This document shows, one piece after another, positions 37,988-49,420 of a stretch of DNA of 64,000 bases. The position numbers were made by a program, and so were the translations under genes. The DNA lies in the NCBI GenBank assembly GCA_039881145.1, contig JAYKKI010000027.1, forward strand, positions 20,657,001 through 20,721,000. Direction: 5' to 3'. The DNA is from Druceiella hillmani. Its lineage: Eukaryota > Arthropoda > Insecta > Lepidoptera > Hepialidae. Each line of letters begins with the position of its first letter. Positions within the stretch are counted from its first letter, which is position 1. A model generated the notes under the pieces. It searched no databases and was not told the DNA's origin. It saw nothing but the letters and a program-made list of their open reading frames with translations.

Positions 37988-37988
37988 T
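37911..37988. repeat. TA microsatellite
   Basis: About 35 TA repeats with a TACA near the left and TATTTA interruptions near the right end. It marks the right limit of unit 3 and the local duplication. Confidence 0.95.
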
Positions 37989-38227
37989 TATTAATGCTAA
38001 GAATTAATGCTAAACTATAAAGCACGATAAAGAAATTACTGACTACGATTCCATAAAGATATTCTTACAGGCGATACTCTGCATCAAACTAAATATAACC
38101 TGAGTGAAAAATTGTTAATCTGTCGAAAATATCAAAATTTAAATAAATTATTTCATTTACAACATGGACCCTGGAAATGTTCAAAATGCACGTCTACACT
38201 GCGCGCTGTTTGCGCCATGCTGAAGCG

Positions 38228-38233
38228 TTTATT
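38228..38233 (-). terminator. Polyadenylation signal AATAAA for the 38346-38604 frame
   Basis: AATAAA on the minus strand, at normal distance behind the stop codon at 38346. It sits in an AAT triplet run, so chance is possible in AT-rich DNA. Confidence 0.3.
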
Positions 38234-38345
38234 ATTATTATTTAGTTTACGTTTAATTTACGCATTTACGTATATTTCAGCATTATAATTTATGATTACA
38301 TTAATTGCTATAAAGAAAGTACACAAATACTAAAGGAAATAAATT

Positions 38346-38604
38346 TTAGACATTTACATCATACTCAGATGAAAACAAAATCAATGTTTGGTTGGCGTGT
38401 GCCAGCAGTTGGTTTTTGCAGTAAAAATTTAAAACTTTTTCCTTTACGTCAACAGGTACATGTGCAATATAAACATTGACGTTAAGTCGTCTGAAACCAC
38501 CGTTGTCCTTCAAAGACTGAGCCGCACCTAAAAGGTTGATGTCGATTAGAAAAACGTTGGCGATATAGTCGAAAGCAGCTAAATATTCAGTGTTAGTAAA
38601 ATGG
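38346..38604 (-). CDS. Exon-like terminal reading frame, unknown protein
   Basis: On the minus strand a pyrimidine-rich stretch (TTTCTTTCTTGTTTTTGGG) ends in GGAAG at 38605. It is followed by an 85-codon open frame to TAA at 38348-38346. GC content and codon use differ sharply from the AT-rich flanks. Features include HFTNTEYLAAFDYIA, then IDINLLGAAQ, GGFRRLNVNVYIAHVP and a C-terminal LFSSEYDVNV. Two cysteines or fewer are present, with no membrane segment inside the exon. An AATAAA on the minus strand at 38233-38228 lies about 115 bases beyond the stop. The upstream exon is not found, though a less certain open stretch runs at 38757-38960 minus. I do not recognise the family. Nothing matching it is seen in the repeated units. 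Confidence 0.5.
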
Positions 38605-38756
38605 CTTCCAAAAAACCCAAAAACAAGAAAGAAACATAAATAAATGCACATACATAGACACAGAAAGAGAAAACAAATGTAGAAATATCAGAATTAAAAT
38701 AAAAATTAAAGAAATAATTTTCATAATAATAAATGTTGTGTTCCCGCGTCTCTGTT

Positions 38757-38962
38757 TTATCGAACACTGTGACTACTAGAAATACTTAAATTAACCGTAA
38801 TTAACTCAAAGATAAGCCGCCGAACGATGGTTACGCCGGTTGGCGGCATCACACCTAACACTTTAGCGTCAGACGATTTCGTAATAATATTATTTCGTGA
38901 TATTGAAAAGGTTTTATGAAGTTTTTTAACGTTTCCTTGTTTTTTTTTAATTAAGGGACCAG
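38757..38962 (-). other. Possible second exon-like minus frame
   Basis: This is the downstream part of a 92-codon open frame. Its middle, SDAKVLGVMPPTGVTIVRRL, is much richer in GC than the flanks (38815-38870). It may belong with 38346-38604 on the same strand, but I find no convincing donor site. The same DNA contains a GC-rich stem, GCCGCCGAAC with GTTGGCGGC. Confidence 0.2.
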
Positions 38963-39296
38963 GTTTAATCAATTTATGAGTATAATTGAAGCATGTTTGT
39001 GTAACAAAATATATTTTTTTCCGTGACATTGACACTTTCGCAGTAATTGTTTTAAAAACGGCTGATATTTTTTTTTGGCTGACTTAACTTTTTGTATCCA
39101 GTTTGACACACAGAATTGCTTCCATAAGTAACAGACAAGTATTTTATACTTGTATAAGTGTGTGTACATGCATGTAGGTCCATTAAACGCCGCAGACCGC
39201 TTTTAATTATTAATATTGAATTCTGCTTAAGCTCGTGACATTTTGAGTGTCTTAAGTTATCATAGGCACTAAATATTGTAAAATAAATTTTTTGCA

Positions 39297-39410
39297 ATAA
39301 ATAAAAATGAAACCGACAAATAATGAAAATCAAACCGACAAATAATAAAAATGAAACCGACAAGTACTAAAAATGAAACCGACATAAAAATTAAACCGAC
39401 ATCAAATAAC
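39297..39410. repeat. Minisatellite, unit about 21 bp, 5 copies
   Basis: Units follow AAAAATGAAACCGACAAATA with small changes. The word ACCGACA recurs five times. Confidence 0.9.
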
Positions 39411-39689
39411 AACTGAATAGGCATTATACTAACGTGTATAAAATAACGAAAATATAAGCAAGATGTTAGAACCTTTGCAGTACAACATGGTTTACGAATG
39501 TAAATAAATTTGGAAAACACTACTCTTGCTAGAGATTTCTGAAGTTGGTGTCAATTGAAATGTAGCACTCATCTCTGTGAATATGCATGTATATAAAAGA
39601 GGAAAAATAGGTCGACTTGGAACCGATTTCAAAAATGTCTCGCATTAGCAGTATTTTGCGAAAGTATTTTTTTAAACAAAATCTTACTG

Positions 39690-40450
39690 CAAAAGTTCCA
39701 ACTAACTACTCGTATTTTCATTATTTTACACTTTTCAGTGTGGTTCAAATTCGGCGGCTGTTTGAAACCAGTTAAATTTTTTTGTAAAAAATATTTTAAT
39801 TAATATTCTATTTATCTACCGTGGTCTTCAACTTTGAACTTGTGGAAAAGTTCAAATGTTTAAAAAGTTAATGCGTATACAACTATGTTGTAATTTACAC
39901 GTAAAGTAAATTGGAGATTTGCACCTTATGTAAAACATTTTTTTTCGAAAATTTACAAAAAGACAGTTATTAACAGATTGATGTTTTGAATTAACTATTT
40001 ATCACCATCACATATATTTGGTTTCCACGTCATAAACGCAATTTTATGCTTTTGAGCGACTAAATTTTACGCTAAGCTATACAGAATCATCATAATGTAT
40101 GAAACTATCCAATCTTCAAAAGAAAAATGCATAAAGAGCAATAAGAATCAAGAACACATTCATTGGCTTAAACGCGATATGAATTTCATTGTCAGTGGTA
40201 GTAAAAATTGACTGGAAGGGTCGATGAAAATACGACTGGAAGGTTCGCATGAAAATTCCTACATACACACGCACATATTTATGTACATTTCCAAAGGAAC
40301 AAGATTTTCGTCAAAGATAAAGATATAATTGTTCCTCGGGAATCAGTTGAAAACCAAGAAACAGGCACGCGAACGGTGAGTCAATTGAGAAATAATGCAC
40401 AAAACCGATGCAAGACAACTAAAGCGTACATCTATTCAATTTCTCCCTTA
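39690..40450 (-). repeat. Inverted copy of unit sequence (16620-17350 / 31750-32340)
   Basis: Reverse complement of this stretch matches unit 1 from 17350 down to 16620, including CCAACTAACTACTCGTATTT at 39708 (unit 1 near 17320 on the other strand) and TTAATGCGTATACAACTA near 39869. It also matches unit 2 31750-31870 (CTCAATTGAGTCACCG, here CGGTGAGTCAATTGAG near 40374). It is the only sizeable piece of the unit seen in reverse orientation outside unit 2. Confidence 0.75.
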
Positions 40451-40959
40451 TTCCCAAAAATATCTATCAGTCGTTGAGTGTAGAATTTTATTTGTATGAT
40501 GTATATAATACTATGGTATTGAGGTGCCGTGCGCCGCTTTTTAAGATTCGTTTTGGAAACAGCATTGCATTTCTATAGGATTAATATATATCAGTTAAGT
40601 TATTAACCTCAATGACCTTAATAACTCTTGATAAATTAAATATTCATAATATATACGTATTAACTAAGATGATTTTTTATCGTTTTAAATTTGGACGATA
40701 AATGGCATTTCTTTTTTGCCGTTTCTTGAGTACAAATTGCAGACTTTTTGTCTATTTTACATAAAAATACGTTTATTTAAGCCACGTTCTACTACTCTAA
40801 CATTAGATAACTAATAATGAGATACTAAAATATTATTCATGTATCAATATCTTAAATAACTATGTTAATTACAAATTTACACATATTATGCCAATAGCAA
40901 ACTAGCCCCTTCCATAACTACAAAATTCTTTAATATTTTTAAAGTTAAATTTTCGTCAC

Positions 40960-41360
40960 GTAATCAGTTTAAACATTCATATTTGTGCGACTTCATAGAC
41001 TATTGTTTGTATCAACGATCATAAGGAAAACTGTCAATAAGAGCTTTCTTTGCAGAGATGTCAGTTTGTTTGAAAGAAGCATTACATTTTCTAAAATATG
41101 TGCTGTTGCTTCTTTAACTCGTCAAGCATTGTTAATAATTTGATTGTCTGTGTCGCTTGTTATTGTCACTTCACATCAGTGCGTTGTATTCAAATTTATA
41201 GAAACATGATAGTCGGTTTTAATGTCCTCTAAGAAATATATTTTATTTGATTCTGTGTATTTTCAAAGAAATAGAGACGAATGGAAGGGCTTTTTTATCT
41301 TTTTGTACTTTCAAATGTGATTGTTACTGTTAATGAATATACTTTATTGAGAGACGAGAG
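40960..41360 (+). repeat. Block A, copy 9 (unit 4, most diverged)
   Basis: It retains CATTGTTAATAATTTGATTG, TCTGTGTCGCTTGT, AGTGCGTTGTATTCA and ATATATTTTATTTGATTCTG. The TTATGGAAAC word is degraded to TTATAGAAAC. Confidence 0.75.
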
Positions 41361-42848
41361 ACATAAAGCTAGATTCGTGTCAATCTAAATTGAATATTTG
41401 TAATAGTTTTATCATCTATTCTCCTACTGAAAGCACTACTTTTAATATTTTGGTCACATTTTAAGTTTTTGGTCTTTAAAGGAATTTATACATTTCCAAT
41501 ACTAAATTTTGTTACTGTATTTATGAATAACTTAGATATGAATTGAATTGAATAACTTATTTATGAATTACTTAAATGTATTAGAGGCGCTAATAAAAAT
41601 TATACATCTCGAAACATAGGACTTTCGTGAATTTTTTGCATTTTTTTCATTTGTCGTTAGCGGTTCACTTCGCCAATTTGGAAATACTACTTGAAAATTA
41701 AAAGCAAAGATAAAACATCATTAAAGCAAAAATTTCATAAAAAATGCAAAATTTGACATTTGTAACATATTACCTGTGAAATCTAATTTTTGGTTCATTT
41801 TTTCTTTCGAAATTTTTTTTTAATGTTCATTAACAATTTATGAAAAATAAAAAAAACTAAAAAAAAAGGTATTTGTTTTGTTTTTGAGCCTCGAAAAAGA
41901 AACCACGGATTTCGAAAAATTTGAATCCTTTATATAAACAGCTTGAACGTTTCGTATTTAAATGGTTTTACTTAGTTATTTCTAGTTAACCCATTCTCAT
42001 GAAACTTTACACAATTATTCAGTCCCAGTAGCACTACAATATTTAGATTTCAACCTTCGATATTCAAATTCTGATGCTCCAGAGATACTGTCTGCCTCAA
42101 CAGTGAGACGTGACATTCGGTCGGTTTTAAAATAGTATTGAGTGTTTCAAGCTGCAACATTGTCATTGAGCTCCGAATTCCACATCCTCAGTATGCTGCG
42201 GTGATACTAACTGCCACAAACGAGAGATTTAGAGATCTGATACTTTTAAATTAATATTTTATCTTTCAGGCCGAAATTTTGTCATTGTATTCCAGGTTGA
42301 TAATATTTTTTCAAATATCGGGAAAAATTAGAAAATAATGCGTAAATTGCAATGTAAAACTAGTTAATAAAGAGGGATTTTGCAAAATGCAACTCTAAAT
42401 GCATGAAATAGATATTTAAAATTTGCATAGAGAAATGTTAGATTATCTCATTAAGACGAAACTTCGTAAAATAACTCCAAATAGTAAACAATGTAACACA
42501 TACTTTAAAGATTTTGCTGGAAATTAACGCGTAAGGGGGTGAAAGGAGGGTTCATGATTCTTAACGTAGTAAAATTGCTAAACGACTTTATAACTTTGAA
42601 GGTAATATTCTGTATTTAAAAAGGCAGCAATTCTTACAGGGATGCTCTTTGGTATTCTTTTTAATTGAAGGATAGAATTTAAAGATAACATATAATTTTA
42701 AATATAAATAACTTATTGCTTTGCTATAATATTGCCTCCAATTTTTCATCTTTAAAGAAACCACAGTTTTCTTTAAAATTGTGCTTCATGATGAAAATTA
42801 ATAAGAGGCAGAGGTAAATTTTCAAATTTGCTTGTATTTATTCGAGGC

Positions 42849-42871
42849 GTGACCGTTTTGTCCTCGGTCAC
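42849..42871 (+). repeat. GC-rich hairpin
   Basis: GTGACCG at 42849-42855 pairs with CGGTCAC at 42865-42871 across a 9-base loop. It lies in the diverged unit 4, without a counterpart in unit 1. Confidence 0.7.
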
Positions 42872-43548
42872 TTTTATGTGACATGCCACACCTGCAGCTC
42901 AGTTATTTACATGCGACTCTCTAAAGGGATAAAGAATGTTGTTTACAAATGGTTACGTAAAAAGTCTGACTTACGTCCATATTAATTAACGCAAAACAAT
43001 AGTTACCCATTCATGTTTACCATATTTTCACCGTCATCTCTATCTAAGTATGCGACTAAAACCTAAATTACACAATACTTCATATAAAATAATTTAACCA
43101 TTTATCACCAATGTGTCGTTACAGGACAAGTGTAATAAATTTACCCATGTATGAGTTGTATGAATACGTTTCAATTATTAGAGGGACAGGTGTGTATTGG
43201 CAGTACTATTCAAGTCACATTAATATTCCTTGGTATAACTAACTTGGTTAAGTTAATTTTTAAAGAAAAAGTTCGTATTTTTACGATTAATCCTTTCAAA
43301 TTTTCCTTGCTATACCGAGATAAATAAGTGTTATTGTAATAAATATTTTAGCAAAAAATAAAGGTTTGATGTTTTAATAAAGTGATTTAAGAAAAGGAAA
43401 AAAGCTAACACATCAAAGAATACAAGGTATTGACAAGTGTCTTTTATATTTTTCTTTTTGGTTTACAGGCTACCAATAAATCATGGATAATTTAATTATT
43501 GAAACAGGTGTCGTTAGCGGGTTAATATTTTAACATTTTCTCTTCAAG

Positions 43549-43596
43549 TCAATGCAATTCAGTTGTTTACACGGTGAACAAACTGAATTGCATTGA
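43549..43596 (+). repeat. Near-perfect 48-base palindrome
   Basis: TCAATGCAATTCAGTT (43549-43564) pairs perfectly with 43581-43596. The inner bases GTTTAC and GTGAAC pair further, with one wobble and one bulge, leaving a 3-base loop. It lies just beyond the 3' side of the Copia fragment and could be a cruciform or foldback end. Confidence 0.9.
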
Positions 43597-43859
43597 GTCA
43601 CTTTGAATCTCTGCAATTTGTTTTCAATTTAGGTGATCTGATTAACACTGATCTGATTTCTATCCAGTTCACGTCCAGCAATAAAATTATACACCAGACC
43701 AAGTTTTTCCATACTAAATTGGTTTCGGTCTTCTCATTTTTGAATATTATTATAAAAAATAGCAACACAAATCATTAACACATGTTAATATAAACAAAAT
43801 GTTTTCAACGTTGATCTTATACGAGGGTCCACGGATGAACTTTTCAACTCCAGGCTTAT

Positions 43860-44641
43860 AAACTTGGACGTAAGTCTCAAATTTAACTAAGGATTCAGCT
43901 GTTTCAATCCATAAATAGATTTCTTAAATTTACATACTTCATCTACATATTCATAAGTAGGCGATTGAGTCATAAATGTTTCGGTGTATATGTCCCATTG
44001 TAGAAATGTATTGACAGTATCTGTTTGTTTGATGTGAAAAATTATAGTTATCAGCCGTGGCAAGTACGTGATCGATGTATGAACTGATATCACTGAAGTG
44101 AATATTTCATTATATTCTATTTGAAACCCTTAATAACTAGTCTCATGAATTATTTAATAACTAGTCTCGTTTTATACCGCATAACTTGACCATAAGTATC
44201 AATTTTAAATTTAAATACCCATTTGACAGGATTGCTTTCTTATTTTCTGGAAGAGTGACTAGTGTCCACGTAATATTTTTAAAGAGTTACTCATATTTAT
44301 TATTCACGCAATTTTTCCATTCCTTTGCATTTGGGCTTGCAATAACTTCTTCAACAGTCTCAGGCACCTTCACCAATAAAGCTGTTGCTAGTTTTGGGCT
44401 ACTCAGGCTCTCTTCGTAGCAAAGGTATGTATGTAGTTGTTTTACTTCACGGCCTGAGTGTTATAGTGATTGATAGTATATTGCCAACAGTTGTTTTAGT
44501 TTTATAGTCATCATCATTACGAACATCAGAGCAGTAGTTTTCATTAGTATCATTGACTGCTGTATTTTGTGAACTCCGTATCTCCGTATCAGGTTCAAGT
44601 TTATGATCATCTATCAGTTGGCATTTGTTGCTGCAATTCAC
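43860..44641 (-). mobile_element. Ty1/Copia retrotransposon pol fragment, decayed
   Basis: Reading the minus strand from 44641 downward first gives a hydrophilic linker-like frame (44641-44447). Then come PETVEEVIASPNAKEWK and NITWTLVTLP (44400-44240), which are the conserved lead-in of Copia reverse transcriptase. A one-base shift near 44230 continues as KWVFKFKIDTYGQV, then MRYKTRL. A short repeat of GAGACTAGTTATTA (44120-44160) interrupts it. The frame then runs through DTVNTFLQWDIYTETFMTQ to VCKFKKSIYGLKQ (43913-43899) and a stop at 43889-43887. The YVDD catalytic box, RNase H, gag and LTRs are not found. It is therefore an internal fragment, inserted in unit 4. Confidence 0.85.
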
Positions 44642-44754
44642 ATGGTTAATTATTACGTAGTTATGTTTGTTACTTTGTAAGTTTTATAATCCGTACCCTT
44701 CTGTCGTATTAAAATAAAACTGACATTGAATTAATTATAGTCCATTATCTACAG

Positions 44755-44921
44755 ATCCGCCTGAGCATGGATCGGCAAGTAGAAGTGAAGTTTTTGCTGA
44801 AGCCACAGAAACTTTGCCAACATCGTCTAAGCTGCTCCATGAAATCCGTAAGGAAATTTTATTAAGTAAAACTCGAGAAGCAAAGACTTGTGCTGAAATC
44901 GCAGAGGGATTTGAAAAATAA
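44755..44921 (+). CDS. Exon-like terminal frame with helical C-terminus, unknown
   Basis: A splice acceptor-like TAGTCCATTATCTACAG ends at 44754. An open frame of about 55 codons follows to TAA at 44919-44921. It starts DPPEHGSASRSEVF and ends HEIRKEILLSKTREAKTC then AEIAEGFEK, a charged, probably coiled-coil tail. Such tails are common at the ends of DNA-binding proteins of the Myb/SANT and MADF kinds and of transposon-derived proteins, but no domain is shown here. AATAAA overlaps the stop. GC content is above the flanks. The frame lies 110 bases from the Copia linker on the opposite strand, so it is unlikely to belong to that element. Confidence 0.4.
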
Positions 44922-45553
44922 ATGAAATACGCTTTTAGATGATTAATTTTTTTACATATCCATTTTTGTTTTATTTTGTGTTTTTAAATATTGTTTTTTT
45001 TAAATGTTGTTTATTTTTGGTTTTGTATATCCTATTTATATACTTTTAGTACTATTTTTATTTTCATTACTTTTATTTTTATAATTTTTTTCTACTCATA
45101 TTGCGTTTTATGTTAAATTTTCTTATTAATTTATTAATTTCCTCTCATACTTATTCGGGCACGATACTGGTAGTTTTAAAAGATTGACGTAATTAAAAAG
45201 TTGTTTGTAGAGAAATCTGTTCTAGTAAAATATGCTAAAACATGGCCAATTCAGTTATAATCAATTTTTATCAAGTATACCCTCTAACATATTAGCAAAT
45301 GATATGTTACTTTCTAAACACACTAGTAATACTTTTTGGGTAACCATTAAAATAATATTTTTAAAACATTAAATATATTAATATATAAAAATACAAAAAA
45401 TGCATTAATATTTCATATAATGAAATGCTTAGTGCATTGCCTAACAATTGTATCATAATAAATCTAAAACACAAAACATGCTTAAATATATAATTAAAGG
45501 CAAATTACATTAAATATTTCATAGAAAAAAAATACAACAAAATGCAACAATTA

Positions 45554-45725
45554 CATCACAATGAAGGAATATTCCAAGTGTTTTTTTTTGTATTAAGTTT
45601 TTTCGACTTGATGTGTACGATTAGATTTTTTAATTGTACTGAAGGCACATACAAACCAGTTGACATTCTTTCCATAAAGGCCTGCCGTGACAAATGTGTG
45701 GATGCTTCGTGCCATACAGTACTTA
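45554..45725 (-). other. Possible exon-like minus frame
   Basis: The minus frame gives VWHEASTHLSRQAFMERMS, then GLYVPSVQLKNLIVHIK and a lysine-rich end. Its first 75 bases are less AT-rich than the flanks. There is no ATG near the start and no convincing acceptor. The plus-strand 63-codon frame over the same DNA looks like its shadow. Confidence 0.2.
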
Positions 45726-46738
45726 TTATTTGATATTAACTGACACAAGTCTCATTTAAATAACATATATTTCGCTTTTTTTTTTTTTAATTTTGTCCCT
45801 TCGGTACTTCGAACAGTATTATGTTTGTCCTCATACTGTGCTAAGAGCAACTCCGGTAATTACAGTCATTTGCTCCGCGAAATACTTTTTATAAATATGT
45901 TATTCCTTGGGTATATTATATTCCATACATGCACATACTTTCATCATTATGTTTATCTTCTGAGCTTGAAACGTTCCATATAGAGAATTTCTTATTAAAA
46001 GCGTAAGTACTTCGCCCCCGGGTACATCAGCCATTTTTATGAAAAATAAAAATAAACTTTAAAAAAAATATTGCATGTATATAATTATATAACACACTGA
46101 AATAAATGCTACAAAACGTATGATAATATAATAAACAAATTATAATACAAAGTAATTAAATAATTTCACGAAACGCTAAAAATGTAGTAAGCAGAATTCG
46201 ATATTAAAACGTTGCGATTGAATTAATCGTGGGATGTTCGCTCTGTTTTACCAACGCCGAGCATTGCAACTCGCGTCTATTATTCCAATGAATTGATAAA
46301 ATCGCACATTTACTATAGCAACGCAACGGTGTACTGTAAACAAAAATATATGTTTGATATGTTAAAACCACCCGAATCTTTATGCATACTGACATAATTA
46401 ACGTGACACCGGTGTGAAAGTATAGAGATGAGTGTAGCAGATTATGATACTACCCGTGCACTGGAGTTACAGTGCGTTTTTTTAACAAAACCATTAAAAT
46501 GTGTTATAACACATCACTGTTTATGAAAGCACCACATTTAGCATCTACATTATTTATAAATACGATTATAGCTGCTTTTCCGTTTCCGACCATCTCTCGG
46601 TATTCAGCGGACAATTCCTATTACAATAGGTATTGTTCCCAAGAGCATATTTTTCTGAGATTAAATGTATTTGAGTTGAGAATAAAATACACAAAATCGT
46701 TCATAATTAGATAAATAATTTATGACTCTTCAAACACA

Positions 46739-46803
46739 CTGCCGGAATCGAACTCTTAGCCTTTTAGACTATGCTAGACGGTGCTAGCCACTGCGCCACA
46801 GAT
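46739..46803 (-). mobile_element. tRNA-like sequence, probably a SINE head
   Basis: The minus strand contains TGGCGCAGTGGCTAGC, fitting a polymerase III A box, and GAGTTCGATTCC, fitting a B box, about 40 bases apart. The T-arm stem and the acceptor stem do not pair, so it is not a working tRNA. A tRNA-derived SINE or a tRNA pseudogene are the two options. No poly(A) tail or target-site duplication was found. Confidence 0.6.
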
Positions 46804-47197
46804 TATTATGTATAATGTCAAGGTAAAAATAACGCTGAACATTGATATTAGAGCCTTTTTTATTATTTTTTCTATTTTTTTTTCGTAAATATCTCTACCA
46901 TTAAAATAATCGTCAGAAATATGCATAGAAATAAAGTAAAATTTTAGCCATTATAAAATAAAAAAAAGTGTGTATAAAGTATGTTTGTAAATATGCTATA
47001 AAATAATATCAACATTTACTTGAATAGAAAATAAAATACCACAATATTTATTTGTTTCATTATCCTTACGCCAAATATTGTATGAATAAATTTGTATATT
47101 AAGCAATAAAAAATAATGCTATAAGTAGTTGAACCATAGACTAATTATACTATTATTTTAAGTCTGTGACTTGAACCTGGTCATTGTAATAATATAA

Positions 47198-47312
47198 GGA
47201 CGTTTATCGCGTTAATATTTAGACGTTTATCACGTTAATATTTAGACGTTTATCGCGTTAATATTTAGACGTTTATCGCGTTAATATTTAGACGTTTATC
47301 GCGTTAATATTC
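47198..47312. repeat. Minisatellite, 23 bp unit, 5 copies
   Basis: The unit AGACGTTTATCGCGTTAATA plus TTT is repeated five times with only two single-base changes, so it expanded recently. Each unit brings one TATCGCG core. Confidence 0.97.
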
Positions 47313-48487
47313 CCGAAATGTTTTATACCTCTGACTTTTGCGTAATCAAAATGGAGGGTTGTACATTTTTCACCTATAAATTTAACAATTCAGATCAATA
47401 AAATAATGGTTTATACTGAAATTGATAACATTATTTGCCATAGTTTATTAAGTGAACTTAGAGATTATGGAAAATCGATTAATAATACTGTGGGTACAAT
47501 ATAATGAATTTTGTGAATAGATTTAATATATATATTTGTGTCAACCCTATTTTAACTCTTAGATTGGTTTGTTTACAAATATTCACTTGTAAAGTGGAAT
47601 GGAGTATAAGTATATATATCCCTTTTATCTATCATTTTATCTTATATTATTTGAAATATTGTATTTATTTTATCTATATACGTGGCTATTTCTATTTTAT
47701 AACTTTGATGTGATTATATTTATTGATACATTCTTAAGAATTTATCAACCAAAATAGCTAGCTTTTTTACGTCCTGAATTTTCAAGATGTATAAAAGATA
47801 TTGTATTTGGATTTGGTGAGTGTTTTCATAAAGAAATAAATAAAATAATTTTGAATTACTTATGAAGGGGATAAATGAAATACTGTATAATATAGTAAGT
47901 TGTGAAGGTAGCGTATAACTGATGTATGTTACCAACTTTATATCTCATTTATTATGGTTTGCAATTATCTCTAATTAAAAAGAGCATATTACATAACTAT
48001 GAAATATATTATAAACCATTAAGTGCTGGAGATATTTTGGCTTTATGTGTGTAATCACTATTTGTGTACAAACTTCATCCTATATTCTTGGAGACTGTAT
48101 TGCAGCACCATGTTATACTAACCTTCTTTTATATTACTCTAATTATTTAGAGAAGGTTCCTTCTTAGAACGTTTAGTTGCACATATAAATTTTGTTGACA
48201 TAATATTAAAATCATATTATACTACAATATTATCGACAAATCAACAAATTCTTAAGCATGAAAAATAAATATATTTTGAATTGGAATGTTTTAAATAGCA
48301 TATTCTTATGTCTTTTATTTATCAATGTTTTATTCATTCTTGTTTGAAATTTCATATTACTGACTTTCCTGGAGGAATTATTAAATGATCTCAGGAAATA
48401 TTAATAAATAATCCTGTCTTGAAACTATAAAAATTGACAATTAAATGAAACTACGTGATGTAGCATTATTTCTACTTTCTTTAAGTT

Positions 48488-48528
48488 TTTTACCACAACC
48501 TAGGTTTCGTTGTAACATCTTCAGATTT
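48488..48528 (-). ncRNA. Degenerate hammerhead-type motif
   Basis: The minus strand reads CTGAAGATGTTACAACGAAA followed by CCTAGGTTGTGGTAAA. The CUGAnGA and GAAA cores and the short ACC-TA-GGU stem III are kept. Stem II is shortened, the cleavage triplet is GUU instead of GUC, and the 5' strand of stem I no longer pairs. A related flank (ACTACGTGATGTAG) precedes it on the plus strand, as in the two copies near 56 kb. Confidence 0.5.
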
Positions 48529-49302
48529 TTCATCAAAGATTTTTCTTCAATCTTTGCTAATAGCCCAATCAAACAAGTATAAATTGTATTTTATTGATAA
48601 CCGTACTAATGTACGACATATTTTAATGAAATCTGAAAAAAAAAATTTAATAAATAATTCTCTCATTGCTACTTTTGTATGTATTTACGGTACCTTATAT
48701 TATTTAGTAAAAATTAAAAAAAAGTGATATCAATAAATTTCACGTCTTTTATGTTTCACTGTACATTTTATGTACACAAAAACGCATTGCTTCAATTTTT
48801 TTTACAAGAATTACAAACTCCTTTAAAATAGTCGAAATAATCTGAATTGGTAAATGTATTTTAGGCATTTCTTTTTTTCAGTGTATTCTTTCACACTAGA
48901 TTTTCAATATATTTTTTTACCCATAAATATGTCTGTTAACATGAGCATTTGTGAAATAAATTTTACTTCCATTATATTTCAGTACACATATAGATAGAAG
49001 GCTATATCTACTGAAAATTGAATTTTCTTCTACCGATTTTAAATTTTAGGTACCGATTATTTTAACTATAAATCCAGATGTTATGCAAACTGAATCTGAT
49101 CACATTATGCAGTAAATATACTGGTACAGAAAGGTTTAGAAAGGGTACAGGTGTAGAAAGTATACTTCTTTCGAAAATGAATTGTTTTCTAACTTTTCAA
49201 TTGTTATTATTATCACGTGCCTTAAATTCATTTTGGTTTATATTTTTTAATACAAGTACACCATGATGTGAAAGCTCCTTGTTCTTCCTTTTATTTTTTA
49301 TT

Positions 49303-49420
49303 AGATGATGACAATAAATGATACATCACCAAATGTGTCATCCCCAACATCCTGTTTCCCTCTACTGCTGGACATAGTATTTCACATCATTCTTTCTTAT
49401 CGTTTTTTGATAAAGATTTT
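49303..49420 (-). mobile_element. 3' end of an RTE/Jockey-like LINE, decayed
   Basis: The minus strand carries ATGTCCAGCAGTAGAGGGAA, then ACAGGATGTTGGGGATGA, and ends in a TCATTTATTGTCATCATC-type tail. This is the typical end of many insect non-LTR elements that terminate in a (TGATGA)-like tail after a CCAGCAGTGGA word. The coding part upstream (to 49553) is too decayed to read. Confidence 0.5.

Larger units (their letters stand above)
40500..49080 (+). repeat. Diverged segmental unit 4, opened by transposon insertions
   Basis: Weaker but collinear matches to unit 1 are seen: 40930-41640 with 3200-4200, 42300-43330 with 5690-7010, 47720-48370 with 7430-8290, and 48690-49060 with 11800-12130. 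The match at 48890-48915 (CACACTAGATTTTCAATATA) to 12026-12045 is especially clear. The 4.4 kb between 43330 and 47720 corresponds to only about 0.4 kb in unit 1 and carries the Copia fragment, the tRNA-like sequence and a minisatellite. Confidence 0.65.

Noticed and set aside
39052..39520. Overlapping 83-103 codon minus frames rich in VGLIF and SVSFL
   Set aside because: They are produced by the 21 bp minisatellite at 39297-39410 and by AT-rich flanks.
45785..45900. Second tRNA-derived SINE on the minus strand with an A-rich tail
   Set aside because: A GTTCGAAGTACC word resembles a B box and an A13-like run follows, but no A box at proper spacing could be shown.
46739..46803. Functional tRNA gene
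   Set aside because: A- and B-box words are good, but the T stem and the acceptor stem do not pair, so a SINE head or pseudogene fits better.
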